From assembly GCF_002025255.2 (NCBI RefSeq), contig NZ_CP054587.1:1798001-1862000 (forward strand): a DNA stretch of 64,000 bases. Direction: 5' to 3'. Of the stretch, positions 41,869 to 50,592 are shown piece by piece (the stretch's first letter is position 1; the number at the start of each line of letters is the position of its first letter). Source of the DNA: Halolamina sp. CBA1230. GTDB taxonomy: Archaea > Halobacteriota > Halobacteria > Halobacteriales > Haloferacaceae. The notes under the pieces are model-generated. The model was not told where the DNA came from and ran no database searches. It saw only the letters and a program-made list of their open reading frames with translations. A program made the position numbers and the translations under genes.

Positions 41869-43929
41869 ATGAGCGACTCCGAGAGCGGTCCGCTCTCGCC
41901 GGACCAACCCGACGCCGAACGACCGTTCCGCGTCGACGCCCCCTTCGAGCCCGCGGGCGACCAGCCCGAGGCGATCGAGCAGCTCGCGGCGGGGTTCCGC
42001 GAGGGGATGGACCGGCAGACGCTGCTGGGCGTGACTGGGTCCGGGAAAACGAACACCGTCTCCTGGCTGATCGAGGAGATCCAGCAGCCCACCCTCGTCA
42101 TCGCCCACAACAAGACGCTCGCGGCCCAGCTGTACGAGGAGTTCCGGGAGCTGTTCCCGGACAACGCCGTCGAGTACTTCGTCTCCTACTACGACTACTA
42201 CCAGCCCGAGGCGTACGTCGAGCAGTCGGACACGTTCATCGAGAAGGACGCCTCGATCAACGACGAGATCGACCGCCTGCGCCACTCCGCGACGCGCTCG
42301 CTGCTCACCCGCGAGGACGTGATCGTCGTCGCCTCCGTCTCCGCCATCTACGGGCTGGGTGACCCGCGGAACTACGTCGACATGTCCCTGCGACTCGAGC
42401 AGGGCCAGCAGATCGACCGCGACGAACTGCTGGGGCGGCTGGTCGACCTGAACTACGAGCGCAACGACGTCGACTTCACGCAGGGCACGTTCCGCGTCCG
42501 GGGCGACACCGTGGAAATCTTCCCGATGTACGGCCGCTACGCCGTGCGCGTGGAGTTCTGGGGCGACGAGATCGACCGTATCCGGAAAGTGAACACCCTC
42601 GAGGGCGAGGTCGTGAGCGAGGAGCCGGCCGTGCTGCTCCACCCGGCGGAGCACTACTCGATCCCGGAGGACCGCCTGCAGGAGGCGATGGCCGAGATCG
42701 AGGAGCTGATGGAGGACCGCGTGCGCCACTTCGAGCGACAGGGCGACCTCGTCGCGGCCCAGCGGATCGAGGAGCGAACCACGTTCGACCTCGAGATGCT
42801 GCAGGAGACGGGGTACTGCTCGGGGATCGAGAACTACTCGGTCCACCTCTCGGACCGCGAGCAGGGGGAGGCGCCGTACACGCTGCTCGACTACTTCCCC
42901 GACGAGTTCCTCACCGTCGTCGACGAGTCCCACCAGACGCTGCCGCAGATCCGCGGGCAGTTCGAGGGCGACAAATCCCGCAAGGACTCGCTGGTCGAGA
43001 ACGGGTTCCGCCTCCCGACCGCTTACGACAACCGCCCGCTCACGTTCGAGGAGTTCGAGGCGAAGACCGACGAGACGCTGTACGTCTCGGCGACGCCGGG
43101 CGAGTACGAGCGCGAGGAGTCCGACCAGATCGTCGAACAGATCGTCCGACCAACCCATCTCGTCGACCCCGCGGTCGAGGTCACGAGCGCGCAGGAGCAG
43201 ATCGACGACCTGATGGACCGCATCGACGAGCGCATCGAGAACGACGAGCGCACGCTCGTCACCACGCTCACCAAGCGGATGGCCGAGGATCTCACCGAGT
43301 ACCTCGAGGAGGCGGGCGTGAACGTCGCGTACATGCACGACGAGACCGACACGCTGGAGCGCCACGAGATCATCCGCTCGCTCCGCCTCGGCGAGATCGA
43401 CGTACTCGTGGGTATCAACCTCCTCCGTGAAGGACTCGACATCCCCGAAGTGAGCCTCGTCGCGATCCTCGACGCCGACCAGGAGGGGTTCCTGCGCTCG
43501 GAGACGATGCTGGTCCAGACGATGGGTCGCGCCGCGCGGAACGTCAACGGCGAGGTGGTGCTGTACGCCGACAAGCGCACCGACGCGATGACGAGCGCCA
43601 TCGAGGAGACCCGCCGGCGTCGGGCGATCCAGCAGCGCTACAACGAGGAACACGGGTTCGAACCGACCACGATCCAGAAGGAGATCGGCGAGACGAACCT
43701 CCCGGGGAGCAAAACCGACGCCTCCGGCGCCGCGAACGCGGAGGTCGGCGACGCCGACGACGCGGCTCGCCAGATCGAGCAGTTGGAGGACCGGATGGAG
43801 GAGGCGGCCGACAACCTCGAGTTCGAACTCGCGGCGGACATCCGCGACCGCATCAGGGAGCTCCGCGAGGAGTTCGACCTCGACGGCGGCGACGAGGGCG
43901 TCGCGCCGGAACCCGACGCGGAGTTCTAG
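41869..43929 (+). CDS. uvrB: Excinuclease ABC subunit B
   Basis: A 686-aa DEAD-like ATPase of bacterial-type nucleotide excision repair, found in haloarchaea. Walker A is in [20 protein letters not shown] (about residues 53-62). The beta hairpin and DNA-binding part are [20 protein letters not shown], and helicase motifs such as [20 protein letters not shown] and [20 protein letters not shown] follow. The C-terminal UVR domain [20 protein letters not shown] binds UvrC. uvrA and uvrC are not in the window. Confidence 0.97.
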   Translation: MSDSESGPLSPDQPDAERPFRVDAPFEPAGDQPEAIEQLAAGFREGMDRQTLLGVTGSGKTNTVSWLIEEIQQPTLVIAHNKTLAAQLYEEFRELFPDNAVEYFVSYYDYYQPEAYVEQSDTFIEKDASINDEIDRLRHSATRSLLTREDVIVVASVSAIYGLGDPRNYVDMSLRLEQGQQIDRDELLGRLVDLNYERNDVDFTQGTFRVRGDTVEIFPMYGRYAVRVEFWGDEIDRIRKVNTLEGEVVSEEPAVLLHPAEHYSIPEDRLQEAMAEIEELMEDRVRHFERQGDLVAAQRIEERTTFDLEMLQETGYCSGIENYSVHLSDREQGEAPYTLLDYFPDEFLTVVDESHQTLPQIRGQFEGDKSRKDSLVENGFRLPTAYDNRPLTFEEFEAKTDETLYVSATPGEYEREESDQIVEQIVRPTHLVDPAVEVTSAQEQIDDLMDRIDERIENDERTLVTTLTKRMAEDLTEYLEEAGVNVAYMHDETDTLERHEIIRSLRLGEIDVLVGINLLREGLDIPEVSLVAILDADQEGFLRSETMLVQTMGRAARNVNGEVVLYADKRTDAMTSAIEETRRRRAIQQRYNEEHGFEPTTIQKEIGETNLPGSKTDASGAANAEVGDADDAARQIEQLEDRMEEAADNLEFELAADIRDRIRELREEFDLDGGDEGVAPEPDAEF

Positions 43930-44825
43930 CGCGTTCGGGCTGACGGTGTCAGCGTCTCGGTCCTGTCGCCGAGGAGGCCGCCGTCGTCGGTTTCGTTCCC
44001 GTCGTCAGTCTCGGTTCCGTCGTCAAGGAGGCCGCCATCGTCAGTTTCGTTCCCGTCGTCGAGAAGCCCATCGTCGTCGCCATCGTCAGTCTCGTTTCCG
44101 TCGTCGAAGAGATCGCCGTCGTCAGTTTCGTTCCCGTCGTCGAGAAGGCCGCCGTCGTCAGTTTCGTTCCCGTCGTCGAAGAGACCGCCGTCGCCATCAT
44201 CAGTCTCGTTCCCGTCGTCGAAGAGACCGCCGTCGATCGGGGCGTGTTTCGAGGCGTTGAGCGATCCGAGCCCGCCGATCACCTCGCCCGCGATCGCGCG
44301 GGCTGCCTCGGCGACCTCGCCACCGCCGGTACGGTTGGCCTGCTGGAGGATCGAGCGCACCTGACTCACGTTCGCGCCGTGTTCTCGGAGCGTGGGCTCG
44401 GGCAGCGACGCGGCGGCGGTCGCGGTCTGATCCGCTCGCCGCTCGACCGCCCGGATCTGGGCGCTCAGCCCGGCGAGCTGGGCCTGGTACTGGGCCTGAC
44501 CGATGCTACCGTTCTCGTAGGCCTGCTTGAGGCGGGTCTTCTCGGCTTCGAGTTCCTCGATCCGTTCGGCCAGCCGCTGCTGCTGCTGGGCCACGATCCG
44601 CGCTTTCGAGCCGTTGGACGCCGCGGCCGCCAGCTGCCGGGTGAGCGAACGCTGTGCGATTTCGCTGTCGATCTCGGCTTCCTGGACGCCGACGACGCCC
44701 GCGAACGCGGCACCCGGCTCCGGTCCGTCCGCCGGCGTGGCCTGCGCGCTGGACAGCGTCGCGGCCGCGGGGACGCTGCCGACGAGCACGGCGAGGGCGA
44801 CGGCGACGACAGCGGCTCGGTTCAT
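43926..44825 (-). CDS. Secreted coiled-coil protein with acidic tandem repeats
   Basis: A 299-aa exported protein: signal peptide ([20 protein letters not shown]), a coiled-coil ([20 protein letters not shown], then [20 protein letters not shown]), and a C-terminal third of about six repeats built on DDGNETDDG with GLF or GLL spacers. Each repeat has an N-E-T sequon, so it may be glycosylated. Its TAG is shared with the TAG of the convergent uvrB (43926-43929, sequence CTAG). The repeat length may vary between strains. Confidence 0.78.
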   Translation of the reverse strand: MNRAAVVAVALAVLVGSVPAAATLSSAQATPADGPEPGAAFAGVVGVQEAEIDSEIAQRSLTRQLAAAASNGSKARIVAQQQQRLAERIEELEAEKTRLKQAYENGSIGQAQYQAQLAGLSAQIRAVERRADQTATAAASLPEPTLREHGANVSQVRSILQQANRTGGGEVAEAARAIAGEVIGGLGSLNASKHAPIDGGLFDDGNETDDGDGGLFDDGNETDDGGLLDDGNETDDGDLFDDGNETDDGDDDGLLDDGNETDDGGLLDDGTETDDGNETDDGGLLGDRTETLTPSARTR

Positions 44826-44920
44826 ACCCGACAGATCAGACACCCACTCCTAAAAACCGTCCACTCCCTCCACTCGGGTTCACCCCGATTAACCGAGTTT
44901 AACGCCGTGTCACCGAACGA

Positions 44921-45979
44921 TCACTCCTCGTCGGGGAGCTTCAGTACGTTCTCACGACCCAGTCGGAACGACTCGACCTCCCCGTCGTCGCGCAGGTCGC
45001 CGACCACCTGGCTGGTGCGCGCGGCGCTCCAGTCGAGCTCCTCGGTGACGGTTTTCTGCTTCATTCGACCGCCGTTCCGTTCGATCAGCCGAAGGACGCG
45101 CTCCTCCGGGCTCAACAGCTCCTCGGGCGGGTCGTCGTCCGTCGTCCCGGGTCCGCCGCCGGCTGCTGCACCGTCCGGTGGTCCGTTGTCGCTCTCGGCC
45201 TCGTTCGGCGGCTCACCGTCACCGGCGCCGTCGACGGGCGGACCGCCACTGGCGTCGGACAGGACCGATCCAGGGTTCTCCCGACGGTAGTACCACAGCA
45301 CCCCGGCGGCCGCGAACAGCGCGATGCCGACCACCACACCCCACGGCGGGGCCGAGTTCGCGGTGCGCAGCACCACCCGGGGCTGCCCCACGTCGAACTC
45401 GCGGGGGCCGGTCCACGTCACCGAGTTCTCGTCCTCGCTGTCCGGTTCGGGTTCGACGAGGGAGATCCGGTACTCCTCGGGCCACTCGATCGTGAGTTCG
45501 GTGTCGGCGTCGAGGAACATCCCCGCGAGCACCTCGTCGACCGCCAGCTGGCCGTCGCTCGCGTCGGCGAACCCGACCCAGTCGAACCCGTAGCGAACGA
45601 TGCCGTACTCGCCGCTGATCGGGCTGGTCGTCGCCTCGACGCTGACGTTCTCGACGGCCATCTCCCGCCCGGTCGCGTTCTCGGCGGTCGCGACCGTCGA
45701 CTCCATCCGCGAGGCGAACTGTCCGCGGTAGTCGCTCGTGCTCCGCTCGATGTCCTGCTGGAGGCTCTCGAACGCCTCGGTAGTGTTCTCGCTGTCGAGC
45801 GCGACGCGGTACTCGACCGTCCATCGGGCGTCGCCGTCCTCGTCGAGGTCGGCCTCGAGCATGACCGAGTCCGTCCCCAGGTCGCCGGTCTGGAGCCCCG
45901 AGAACTCCGCAGCGGCGCCGACTCCGGACGTGACCAGCAGGAGGGCCAGTGTGGTCACCACAACGCACCGTCGATCCAT
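44921..45979 (-). CDS. Membrane-bound winged-helix regulator (DUF7345/DUF7343-like)
   Basis: A 352-aa protein. A signal peptide (MDRRCVVVTTLALLLVTSGV) leads a beta-rich extracellular domain (residues 28-215), followed by one transmembrane helix (WGVVVGIALFAAAGVLWYYR), a Gly/Asp-rich linker and a C-terminal winged helix (LLSPEERVLRLIERNGGRMK, QKTVTEELDWSAARTSQVVG). This layout is typical of haloarchaeal transmembrane sensors that regulate transcription from the membrane. ATG 45979 is used; the 39 upstream codons in frame are not signal-like. Confidence 0.8.
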   Translation of the reverse strand: MDRRCVVVTTLALLLVTSGVGAAAEFSGLQTGDLGTDSVMLEADLDEDGDARWTVEYRVALDSENTTEAFESLQQDIERSTSDYRGQFASRMESTVATAENATGREMAVENVSVEATTSPISGEYGIVRYGFDWVGFADASDGQLAVDEVLAGMFLDADTELTIEWPEEYRISLVEPEPDSEDENSVTWTGPREFDVGQPRVVLRTANSAPPWGVVVGIALFAAAGVLWYYRRENPGSVLSDASGGPPVDGAGDGEPPNEAESDNGPPDGAAAGGGPGTTDDDPPEELLSPEERVLRLIERNGGRMKQKTVTEELDWSAARTSQVVGDLRDDGEVESFRLGRENVLKLPDEE

Positions 45980-46101
45980 TCGCTCGGACGTGGGGTGCCC
46001 CGGAGTATATGCGTTGCCGTCCGGGTCGAACGCCGACTTCGGGCAGAACGCCGCCGAAACGGCCACAGCCCTTTTGCTGGCTGCCCGCTCACCCACGCGG
46101 T

Positions 46102-46293
46102 ATGGACACGCGAGGCAACCTCGAAGCCGAGGACCTGTTGAAGCTGATACTGGTGCTGGTGGTGGCGTGGCTGGTCATCGGCCTGCTCGGCGAAGTGCTC
46201 GAACTGTTCACCGGCCTGCTCGGCTTGCTCCCGGACCTACTGGGGGTCGTCATCATCGTGCTGGTGATCCTCTGGCTGCTCGACCGGATCTGA
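46102..46293 (+). CDS. Small two-helix membrane protein (DUF7554-like)
   Basis: A 63-aa protein, nearly all hydrophobic after the start MDTRGNLEAEDLLKLILVLV. Two helices (about 15-33 and 40-60) separated by a Gly-Leu-Leu turn. It is common and short in haloarchaea; function unknown. It is divergent from the membrane regulator gene at 45979. Confidence 0.7.
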   Translation: MDTRGNLEAEDLLKLILVLVVAWLVIGLLGEVLELFTGLLGLLPDLLGVVIIVLVILWLLDRI

Positions 46294-46378
46294 CCGGCGA
46301 CGACGCGCTTTTCACCGCCGACCGCCCAGTGCTCGGCGTGACCCGTCGCGCCGACAGCACCGCCGTCGTCCGCCAGCA

Positions 46379-46879
46379 GTGAACCTCCGCGTCCCGCCAG
46401 CGGTCAAACGCCTCGCCGACAGCCTCTACCCGCAACTCACCTCCTTCGAGCAGGTGCGCGAGCGCCACACGCTCGTCGTCAAACGCATCGAGGCCGACAC
46501 GTGGCGCGAGGGCCGCGGCGGCGTGCGCGAACGCCTCCGGCGCGTGCTCGACGAGACCAAACCGTTCCCGGTCCGGATCGACGGGATCGACTACTTCGCC
46601 GACCCGCCCGACGGCCGCGGGCCGGTGGTGTACCTCAGCGTCGAGAGCGAGGGGATCCACCAGCTCCATCGGCGGCTCTGCCGGGAGTTTCCGGTGGTCG
46701 GCGAGCTGGAGGGGGAGAACTACGTGCCACACGTCACGCTCGCCCGCGGGGGGAGCGTCGCCGACGCCGAGCGCGTCGCCGGAACCGAGATCGACCCCGT
46801 GGAGTGGACCGCCGAGCGCGCGCTGACGTGGGATCGCGAACACCGCGAGGCGGTCGATCGCTTCCGGCTACGGGGCTGA
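46379..46879 (+). CDS. 2'-5' RNA ligase-like phosphoesterase
   Basis: A 166-aa protein with a GTG start ([20 protein letters not shown]). The two HxT motifs of the 2H phosphoesterase superfamily are visible: [14 protein letters not shown] near residue 25 and [13 protein letters not shown] near residue 120. The family ligates or hydrolyses 2'-5' or cyclic phosphodiester RNA ends. The frame reads on from the gene 46102-46293 with an 85-bp gap. Confidence 0.8.
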   Translation: MNLRVPPAVKRLADSLYPQLTSFEQVRERHTLVVKRIEADTWREGRGGVRERLRRVLDETKPFPVRIDGIDYFADPPDGRGPVVYLSVESEGIHQLHRRLCREFPVVGELEGENYVPHVTLARGGSVADAERVAGTEIDPVEWTAERALTWDREHREAVDRFRLRG

Positions 46880-47007
46880 ACCGCGGAACTTCGGCCGCGA
46901 TCGGCAAAAGAAGTGTGGGCGATTTTGGCCGGCCTAAAGCGCTGAAACGCCCGTTCTCTCGGTTGGAACCACAAGACCCTATATGGTGGCAGAAGAACCA
47001 CCGGGTG

Positions 47008-47397
47008 ATGCCAACCGTCGAATACCTCAACTACGAAGTGCTTGACGACCACGGCTGGTCGATGGACGACGACGACCTGTTCGAGCAGGCCGCCGACGCG
47101 GACCTCGACGCCGAGGACTACGGCACGCTCGAAGTGAATCAGGGCGAGTACATCCTCGAGGCGGCGGAGGCGCAGGGGTACGACTGGCCGTTCTCCTGTC
47201 GCGCCGGCGCGTGTGCGAACTGCGCCGCCATCGCGAAGGAGGGCGAGATCGACATGGACATGCAGCAGATCCTCAGCGACGAGGAGGTCGAGGAGAAGGA
47301 CGTCCGCCTGACCTGTATCGGCTCGCCCGCCACCGACGAGGTCAAGATCGTCTACAACGCCAAGCACCTCGACTACCTCCAGAACCGCGTCATCTGA
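47008..47397 (+). CDS. fdx: 2Fe-2S ferredoxin, Halobacterium type
   Basis: A 129-aa haloarchaeal ferredoxin, the electron carrier for 2-oxoacid dehydrogenases. Cysteine ligands are Cys64, Cys69 and Cys72 in [17 protein letters not shown], and Cys103 in LTCIGSP, matching the spacing known for Halobacterium. It has the halophilic acidic N-terminal insertion ([20 protein letters not shown]). ATG 47008 is the standard start; a CTATAT box 26 bp upstream suggests a leaderless transcript. It is the last clear core gene before the second mobile region. Confidence 0.96.
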   Translation: MPTVEYLNYEVLDDHGWSMDDDDLFEQAADADLDAEDYGTLEVNQGEYILEAAEAQGYDWPFSCRAGACANCAAIAKEGEIDMDMQQILSDEEVEEKDVRLTCIGSPATDEVKIVYNAKHLDYLQNRVI

Positions 47398-47713
47398 TTT
47401 AGTAGCTCAGTGCGAGCTCATGGTCCGCGAGCGCTTTCGTTTTTGCGCTGCGGGCGTTATCTGCGGGTAGAGGCACTTATACCCTTGGACTAGCGTGTAG
47501 TGTCTGCTGGTTGAGAATAGATTCTGCGGGGGTCGATTCTAGGTACCGAGTATCCAACCTTGTCCGGGTCTTACCTGCAGGTGCGCCGGGAGCGACCGCC
47601 ACCGGCGCGGGCATCACGCCGACAAAGGAAGTGCCTGTCGTGGTCCCTCACGACAACCCCTTCTCTGGTCTAGGCAGCGATTATCTACATCACCACAACC
47701 AGTACGCTCGGGT
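47398..47713. other. 316-bp gap at the left side of the second element
   Basis: No recognised gene. A CTTATACCC stretch near 47478 could act as a TATA element on either strand. The open frame 47511-47828 starts at TTG, is basic and shadows the more credible gene at 47714. Confidence 0.5.
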
Positions 47714-47968
47714 ATGTGCTGTGAAGGACCGCCGTGGGTCGTTCTGCGTGCGTTCAACGGTATGCACCACGCGTTTGTCGATGCGTTCTACACCAAACTC
47801 GAAGCATTCGCGAAAGCGCACGAGCTAGCGAGAGATCAACAGCAACAGCGTGAGGGCGAGATAGAGTTCGGAACGACCGCGCACGACTTGCCGCCCAGCA
47901 GAGGAGTCACGGAGTGCGAGTTCGTTGGTGTGGTTGATGATGCGAGATGGGTGGTGTTCCAATCATGA
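47714..47968 (+). CDS. Hypothetical protein, 84 aa
   Basis: Begins MCCEGPPWVVLRAFNGMHHA and continues with a helical AFAKAHELARDQQQQREGEI, ending in a short beta-rich part (ECEFVGVVDDARWVVFQS). The stop overlaps the ATG of the next gene (ATGA), which supports translation. No family recognised. Confidence 0.45.
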   Translation: MCCEGPPWVVLRAFNGMHHAFVDAFYTKLEAFAKAHELARDQQQQREGEIEFGTTAHDLPPSRGVTECEFVGVVDDARWVVFQS

Positions 47969-48225
47969 GCGAGCCTGTAACTGCGGCTCAAGAAGCCGTC
48001 ACGAACGCGATGCTCGCCGGCATCATCGCCTGCGGAGCACTCAGCCTCACCCTCATCCAACACTTCAACCTCACCACCCCGATCTCCTACGCCATCCTCA
48101 CAATGACGACCTTCGTCGTCTCAGCCTATCTCATCCCGAACCTCATCGCGCTCTGGCTCGGACGCACGCTCGACGACATCATGACTGACGATACGCCAAC
48201 AACGCCCAGTCAAGCACGGCAATAG
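47965..48225 (+). CDS. Two-helix membrane protein
   Basis: An 86-aa protein from ATG 47965 (MSEPVTAAQEAVTNAMLAGI...). Two or three hydrophobic helices (residues 16-30, 38-58 and possibly 60-72) and a hydrophilic Thr-rich tail. Its 3' end overlaps the 3' end of the convergent regulator gene by 47 bp. Function unknown. Confidence 0.6.
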   Translation: MSEPVTAAQEAVTNAMLAGIIACGALSLTLIQHFNLTTPISYAILTMTTFVVSAYLIPNLIALWLGRTLDDIMTDDTPTTPSQARQ

Positions 48226-48541
48226 CGCGGTCGTACTCGTCGCCTGGTCTGATAACGTCGGTGTTTCTGTCCCACTCGATGACGCCTTCAAGCGCCTCAA
48301 GGTGCTGTTGGTACAAACTGATGTTCGTTCGCTTGCGCTTCTGCGCAGTCATCCGTTCATTTCGATAAGCTATCTGGTTCACTCTCGTCACTAGCTCAGT
48401 CCTCCGGAGTTCCGATTCTCCTCGTAGAGCGGTCAACACGTGTATTCTTCGTGGCGAGGAGAGTAGGTGCAGCAGGTCGGTCAGGTCGTCGATTTCGTTG
48501 TTGGTGTACTTCGGGTTCGGTGTTGGTGTTGTCGTAGCCAT
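48179..48541 (-). CDS. Winged-helix regulator, DUF7344-like
   Basis: A 120-aa protein. LTDLLHLLSSPRRIHVLTAL is the signature of haloarchaeal DUF7344 proteins, ArsR-like winged helices. The second helix-rich part (TNISLYQQHLEALEGVIEWD) and a beta wing follow. A perfect 11-bp inverted repeat straddles its own start codon, so autoregulation is likely. Confidence 0.75.
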   Translation of the reverse strand: MATTTPTPNPKYTNNEIDDLTDLLHLLSSPRRIHVLTALRGESELRRTELVTRVNQIAYRNERMTAQKRKRTNISLYQQHLEALEGVIEWDRNTDVIRPGDEYDRAIAVLDWALLAYRQS

Positions 48542-48577
48542 AGATGCCTACAGGGCACCTTGGTCGGGCATCTATGG
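48538..48577. promoter_or_regulatory. Inverted repeat over the start of the DUF7344 gene
   Basis: CCATAGATGCC (48538-48548) pairs with 48567-48577 across an 18-base spacer. The ATG of the regulator lies within the left arm. The position suits an operator bound by the encoded wHTH dimer or an RNA stem that hides the start. Confidence 0.6.
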
Positions 48578-48646
48578 CGCCGCAGAGGGTGGGTTCGAGG
48601 CGGGCAGAACCGGGTCCCCGCCACTGGTATTGGTCAAAAGAAGGAG

Positions 48647-48820
48647 TTAGTCGTCGGCGGCGTCGTCTTCGGTGGTGGTGTCGATGACGGCGAGCGTGAG
48701 TGTGTCTTCGCCGGCGAGGTCGGTGCCGAGGTACGCGCGTCCGCGGTCGTCGGTGCTGACGACGCGGATGTCGGCGACTTCGTCGGGGTCGATGGTCACG
48801 GTGATGTCGTCGTCAGTCAT
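48647..48820 (-). CDS. Small acidic protein, 57 aa
   Basis: MTDDDITVTIDPDEVADIRV and then AGEDTLTLAVIDTTTEDDAA. It appears to be a small beta-rich protein. An upstream in-frame ATG at 48829 is possible, but ATG 48820 is preferred because the preceding ORF ends within it (8-bp overlap). Function unknown. Confidence 0.5.
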   Translation of the reverse strand: MTDDDITVTIDPDEVADIRVVSTDDRGRAYLGTDLAGEDTLTLAVIDTTTEDDAADD

Positions 48821-48947
48821 CGGTGTCACCCCCGCCGTCGATGATTTCGATGTCGGTGTTGATGTCGATGGAGCTGCGTTTGATTGGTTTCGATGCTTCG
48901 AGTCGTTCTGCGAGGTCTGCTCGCAGTACGGTGTTTTTCAGGTACAT
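48813..48947 (-). CDS. Small protein, 44 aa
   Basis: MYLKNTVLRADLAERLEASK, then PIKRSSIDINTDIEIIDGGG. It overlaps the next gene by eight bases, which suggests translational coupling. A tRNA-like fragment lies immediately upstream. Too short for family assignment. Confidence 0.45.
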   Translation of the reverse strand: MYLKNTVLRADLAERLEASKPIKRSSIDINTDIEIIDGGGDTDD

Positions 48948-48960
48948 ATTTGCCTGAGAC

Positions 48961-48989
48961 CGCTCCGCGGGAATCGAACCCGGGTAGGT
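48961..48989 (-). other. tRNA T-arm-like fragment
   Basis: Read on the minus strand, ACCTACCCGGGTTCGATTCC followed by CGCGGAGCG resembles the T arm and 3' acceptor side of a tRNA. No matching 5' acceptor strand, anticodon arm or D arm is present in the 70-bp gap, so it is a fragment, perhaps from a recombination att site. Confidence 0.4.
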
Positions 48990-49017
48990 GCGCCAGCAGC
49001 GGCGAGAGTCGAGCGCG

Positions 49018-49407
49018 TTAGTCTTGCAGCGTCATCAGCGTGTTCTGCTTGCTGTCGATGATAGACCACAACTGCTCATCGACGATATCGACGAATCGTT
49101 CACTCGTCATGAACGGTTTTGCTGGGCAAGACACGGCAGCGAATCCGGGGTTGTCGCGCAGGTGTTCGCCGGGTCGGGTTTTGATGACGTCGGTTGGGTA
49201 GGCTTCGTCCTCCAGACCCAGGATGCAGGTTGCGCCGGAGTAGATGTCGGTGTCGGCGGTTCGAGCTTCGTGGAATAGCTCGCTGAGGCGCGTGTCACCG
49301 ATGCTTTCGGCTTGTTCGAGTTCTTCTCGCAGTTCTTCGAGGGCGGCCATTTCGTTCTTGAGTTGTTCGGTGCGGCTGTCGTCAGCTGTGTTTTCTTTCT
49401 GTCTCAT
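49018..49407 (-). CDS. Hypothetical protein, 129 aa
   Basis: An acidic protein: an N-terminal coiled coil (LKNEMAALEELREELEQAES), then a mixed part with GATCILGLEDEAYPTDVIKT and SCPAKPFMTSERFVDIVDEQ. No catalytic motif is certain. The start at 49407 has a strong upstream TATA (GGTATAAAC-type on the minus strand at about 49430-49440). Divergent from the plus-strand cluster at 49649. Confidence 0.55.
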   Translation of the reverse strand: MRQKENTADDSRTEQLKNEMAALEELREELEQAESIGDTRLSELFHEARTADTDIYSGATCILGLEDEAYPTDVIKTRPGEHLRDNPGFAAVSCPAKPFMTSERFVDIVDEQLWSIIDSKQNTLMTLQD

Positions 49408-49648
49408 TGCAACTGTATGTATACCCCTGATAGGTATAAACCTGTGGGGTAAAGAGTGGATAAATTACCCCACACTCAAGTGACAAATACATAAACGAAC
49501 GCACCCACGCGGGCACGGGTGAAAGCTGCGAGAACCCTCAACACGCCCGAGAACACGCCACAGAGAACCTGACGCAGCACACACCCATCGCCACACCCAC
49601 CACTATTGCCAAACTTATTTACTTAACACATTATTAAAATTAATCACT
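49408..49648. promoter_or_regulatory. Divergent promoter region
   Basis: On the minus side, TTTATACC near 49432-49439 lies about 30 bp from ATG 49407. On the plus side an AT-rich block (CTTATTTACTTAACACATTA, about 49612-49631) lies about 30 bp before ATG 49649. The middle has no gene. Confidence 0.55.
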
Positions 49649-49945
49649 ATGAATCCGCTACACACCGCGGCTGAATCGACAGCAGAAGCAGCATCAATCA
49701 GCCCGACTGGCATGTTCGTCGTCGGGGTCGGCGTTACGCTCGTCGGCGTCTATCTGCTCTACCACAACCCGGGGAAGGGACCGTACTGCAGCGACTGTGA
49801 CATCCACGCCACACACGACTCAGACTACTGCCCCGTCTGCGGCTCGGGCGACCTGGAACAGCACCAGCGTCCGCGAGGCATCGATAACCTGGCGGAGTGG
49901 GCAACCAACCTCGGTCAGACCACGGACGGTGATGGCGATGAGTGA
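49649..49945 (+). CDS. Membrane-anchored zinc-ribbon protein
   Basis: A 98-aa protein: one N-terminal transmembrane helix (MFVVGVGVTLVGVYLLYH) followed by CSDCDIHATHDSDYCPVCGS, two CxxC pairs making a zinc ribbon, and an acidic tail DGDGDE. First gene of a tight plus-strand cluster; its end shares a 23-bp sequence with the next gene's end. Function unknown. Confidence 0.65.
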   Translation: MNPLHTAAESTAEAASISPTGMFVVGVGVTLVGVYLLYHNPGKGPYCSDCDIHATHDSDYCPVCGSGDLEQHQRPRGIDNLAEWATNLGQTTDGDGDE

Positions 49946-50159
49946 CGATGCACATGCCGGGACCCACTGGGATGACTGCCCGACATGCGGCACCCACACT
50001 GATGTAAACATCTACCAGATACACTGGTACGAACTGAAGGTCATACAGGTACGTTTTTGCTCCGAATGTTGCACCAAATACGCGGCGGAATTTGAATTCT
50101 CGGAGCGGGATATCATACGTGACGCCCCATCAGACCCGGACGGTGATGGCGATGAGTGA
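49938..50159 (+). CDS. Zinc-ribbon protein, 73 aa
   Basis: MSDDAHAGTHWDDCPTCGTH with CxxC, then a second pair in RFCSECCTKYAAEFEF. It ends DPDGDGDE, identical at DNA level to the end of the preceding gene. ATG 49938 overlaps the TGA of the previous ORF; an ATG six bases earlier is possible. Confidence 0.6.
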   Translation: MSDDAHAGTHWDDCPTCGTHTDVNIYQIHWYELKVIQVRFCSECCTKYAAEFEFSERDIIRDAPSDPDGDGDE

Positions 50160-50304
50160 TGAAATCCTCGTTATGTGCGACGGCGCCGATGGTGACGGCA
50201 CCCGCTGCGACCGGCTGTTACTCGTCCCGGCAGATACGCGCGATGCGGCGCACTACTGCCCCGAACACCAACCAGGAAGCGACCGCAGCAAGGTGACAGC
50301 ATGA
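50152..50304 (+). CDS. Small zinc-finger protein, 50 aa
   Basis: MSDEILVMCDGADGDGTRCD, then HYCPEHQPGSDRSKVTA: Cys and His ligands (C-x9-C, H-x-C-x-x-H) suggest zinc. It starts at the same kind of repeated junction as the preceding gene and overlaps the next start by four bases. Confidence 0.55.
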   Translation: MSDEILVMCDGADGDGTRCDRLLLVPADTRDAAHYCPEHQPGSDRSKVTA

Positions 50305-50549
50305 CGGTCAGTACGCTCGTGCGTCGATTCCTGATGGCTTACGCCGCGGTCACGACTGTCGCGCTGCACGCCGGCGTCGGGGCGCACTACTGGTACCTCT
50401 CGACCACGTGCACTCCCGAGAATTGCCTAGGAGTCGCGATTGCCGGGAGCATCCTGCGGGCGGTCGTGGTCGGGCTCGCGCTCGCCACAGTCGCGGTAAT
50501 GGCTGCAGACAGCATGCTACGACGACATTACAGCAGCGCCAAAGCCTAA
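50301..50549 (+). CDS. Two-helix membrane protein, 82 aa
   Basis: MTVSTLVRRFLMAYAAVTTV with one helix, an external loop holding two cysteines (TTCTPENCLG), and a second helix (LRAVVVGLALATVAVMA). Starts at an ATGA overlap. Last gene of the zinc-ribbon cluster. Function unknown. Confidence 0.6.
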   Translation: MTVSTLVRRFLMAYAAVTTVALHAGVGAHYWYLSTTCTPENCLGVAIAGSILRAVVVGLALATVAVMAADSMLRRHYSSAKA

Positions 50550-50592
50550 GCACCGCCTATCCAACCACCCGCAGCTCAACCTCTCACTCAAC

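Noticed and set aside
47511-47828. 105-codon frame at the left of the second element
   Set aside because: TTG start, basic composition, and overlap with the better-coupled gene at 47714.
48961-49017. A complete tRNA on the minus strand
   Set aside because: Only the T arm is convincing; no pairing acceptor 5' strand and no anticodon arm in the space available.
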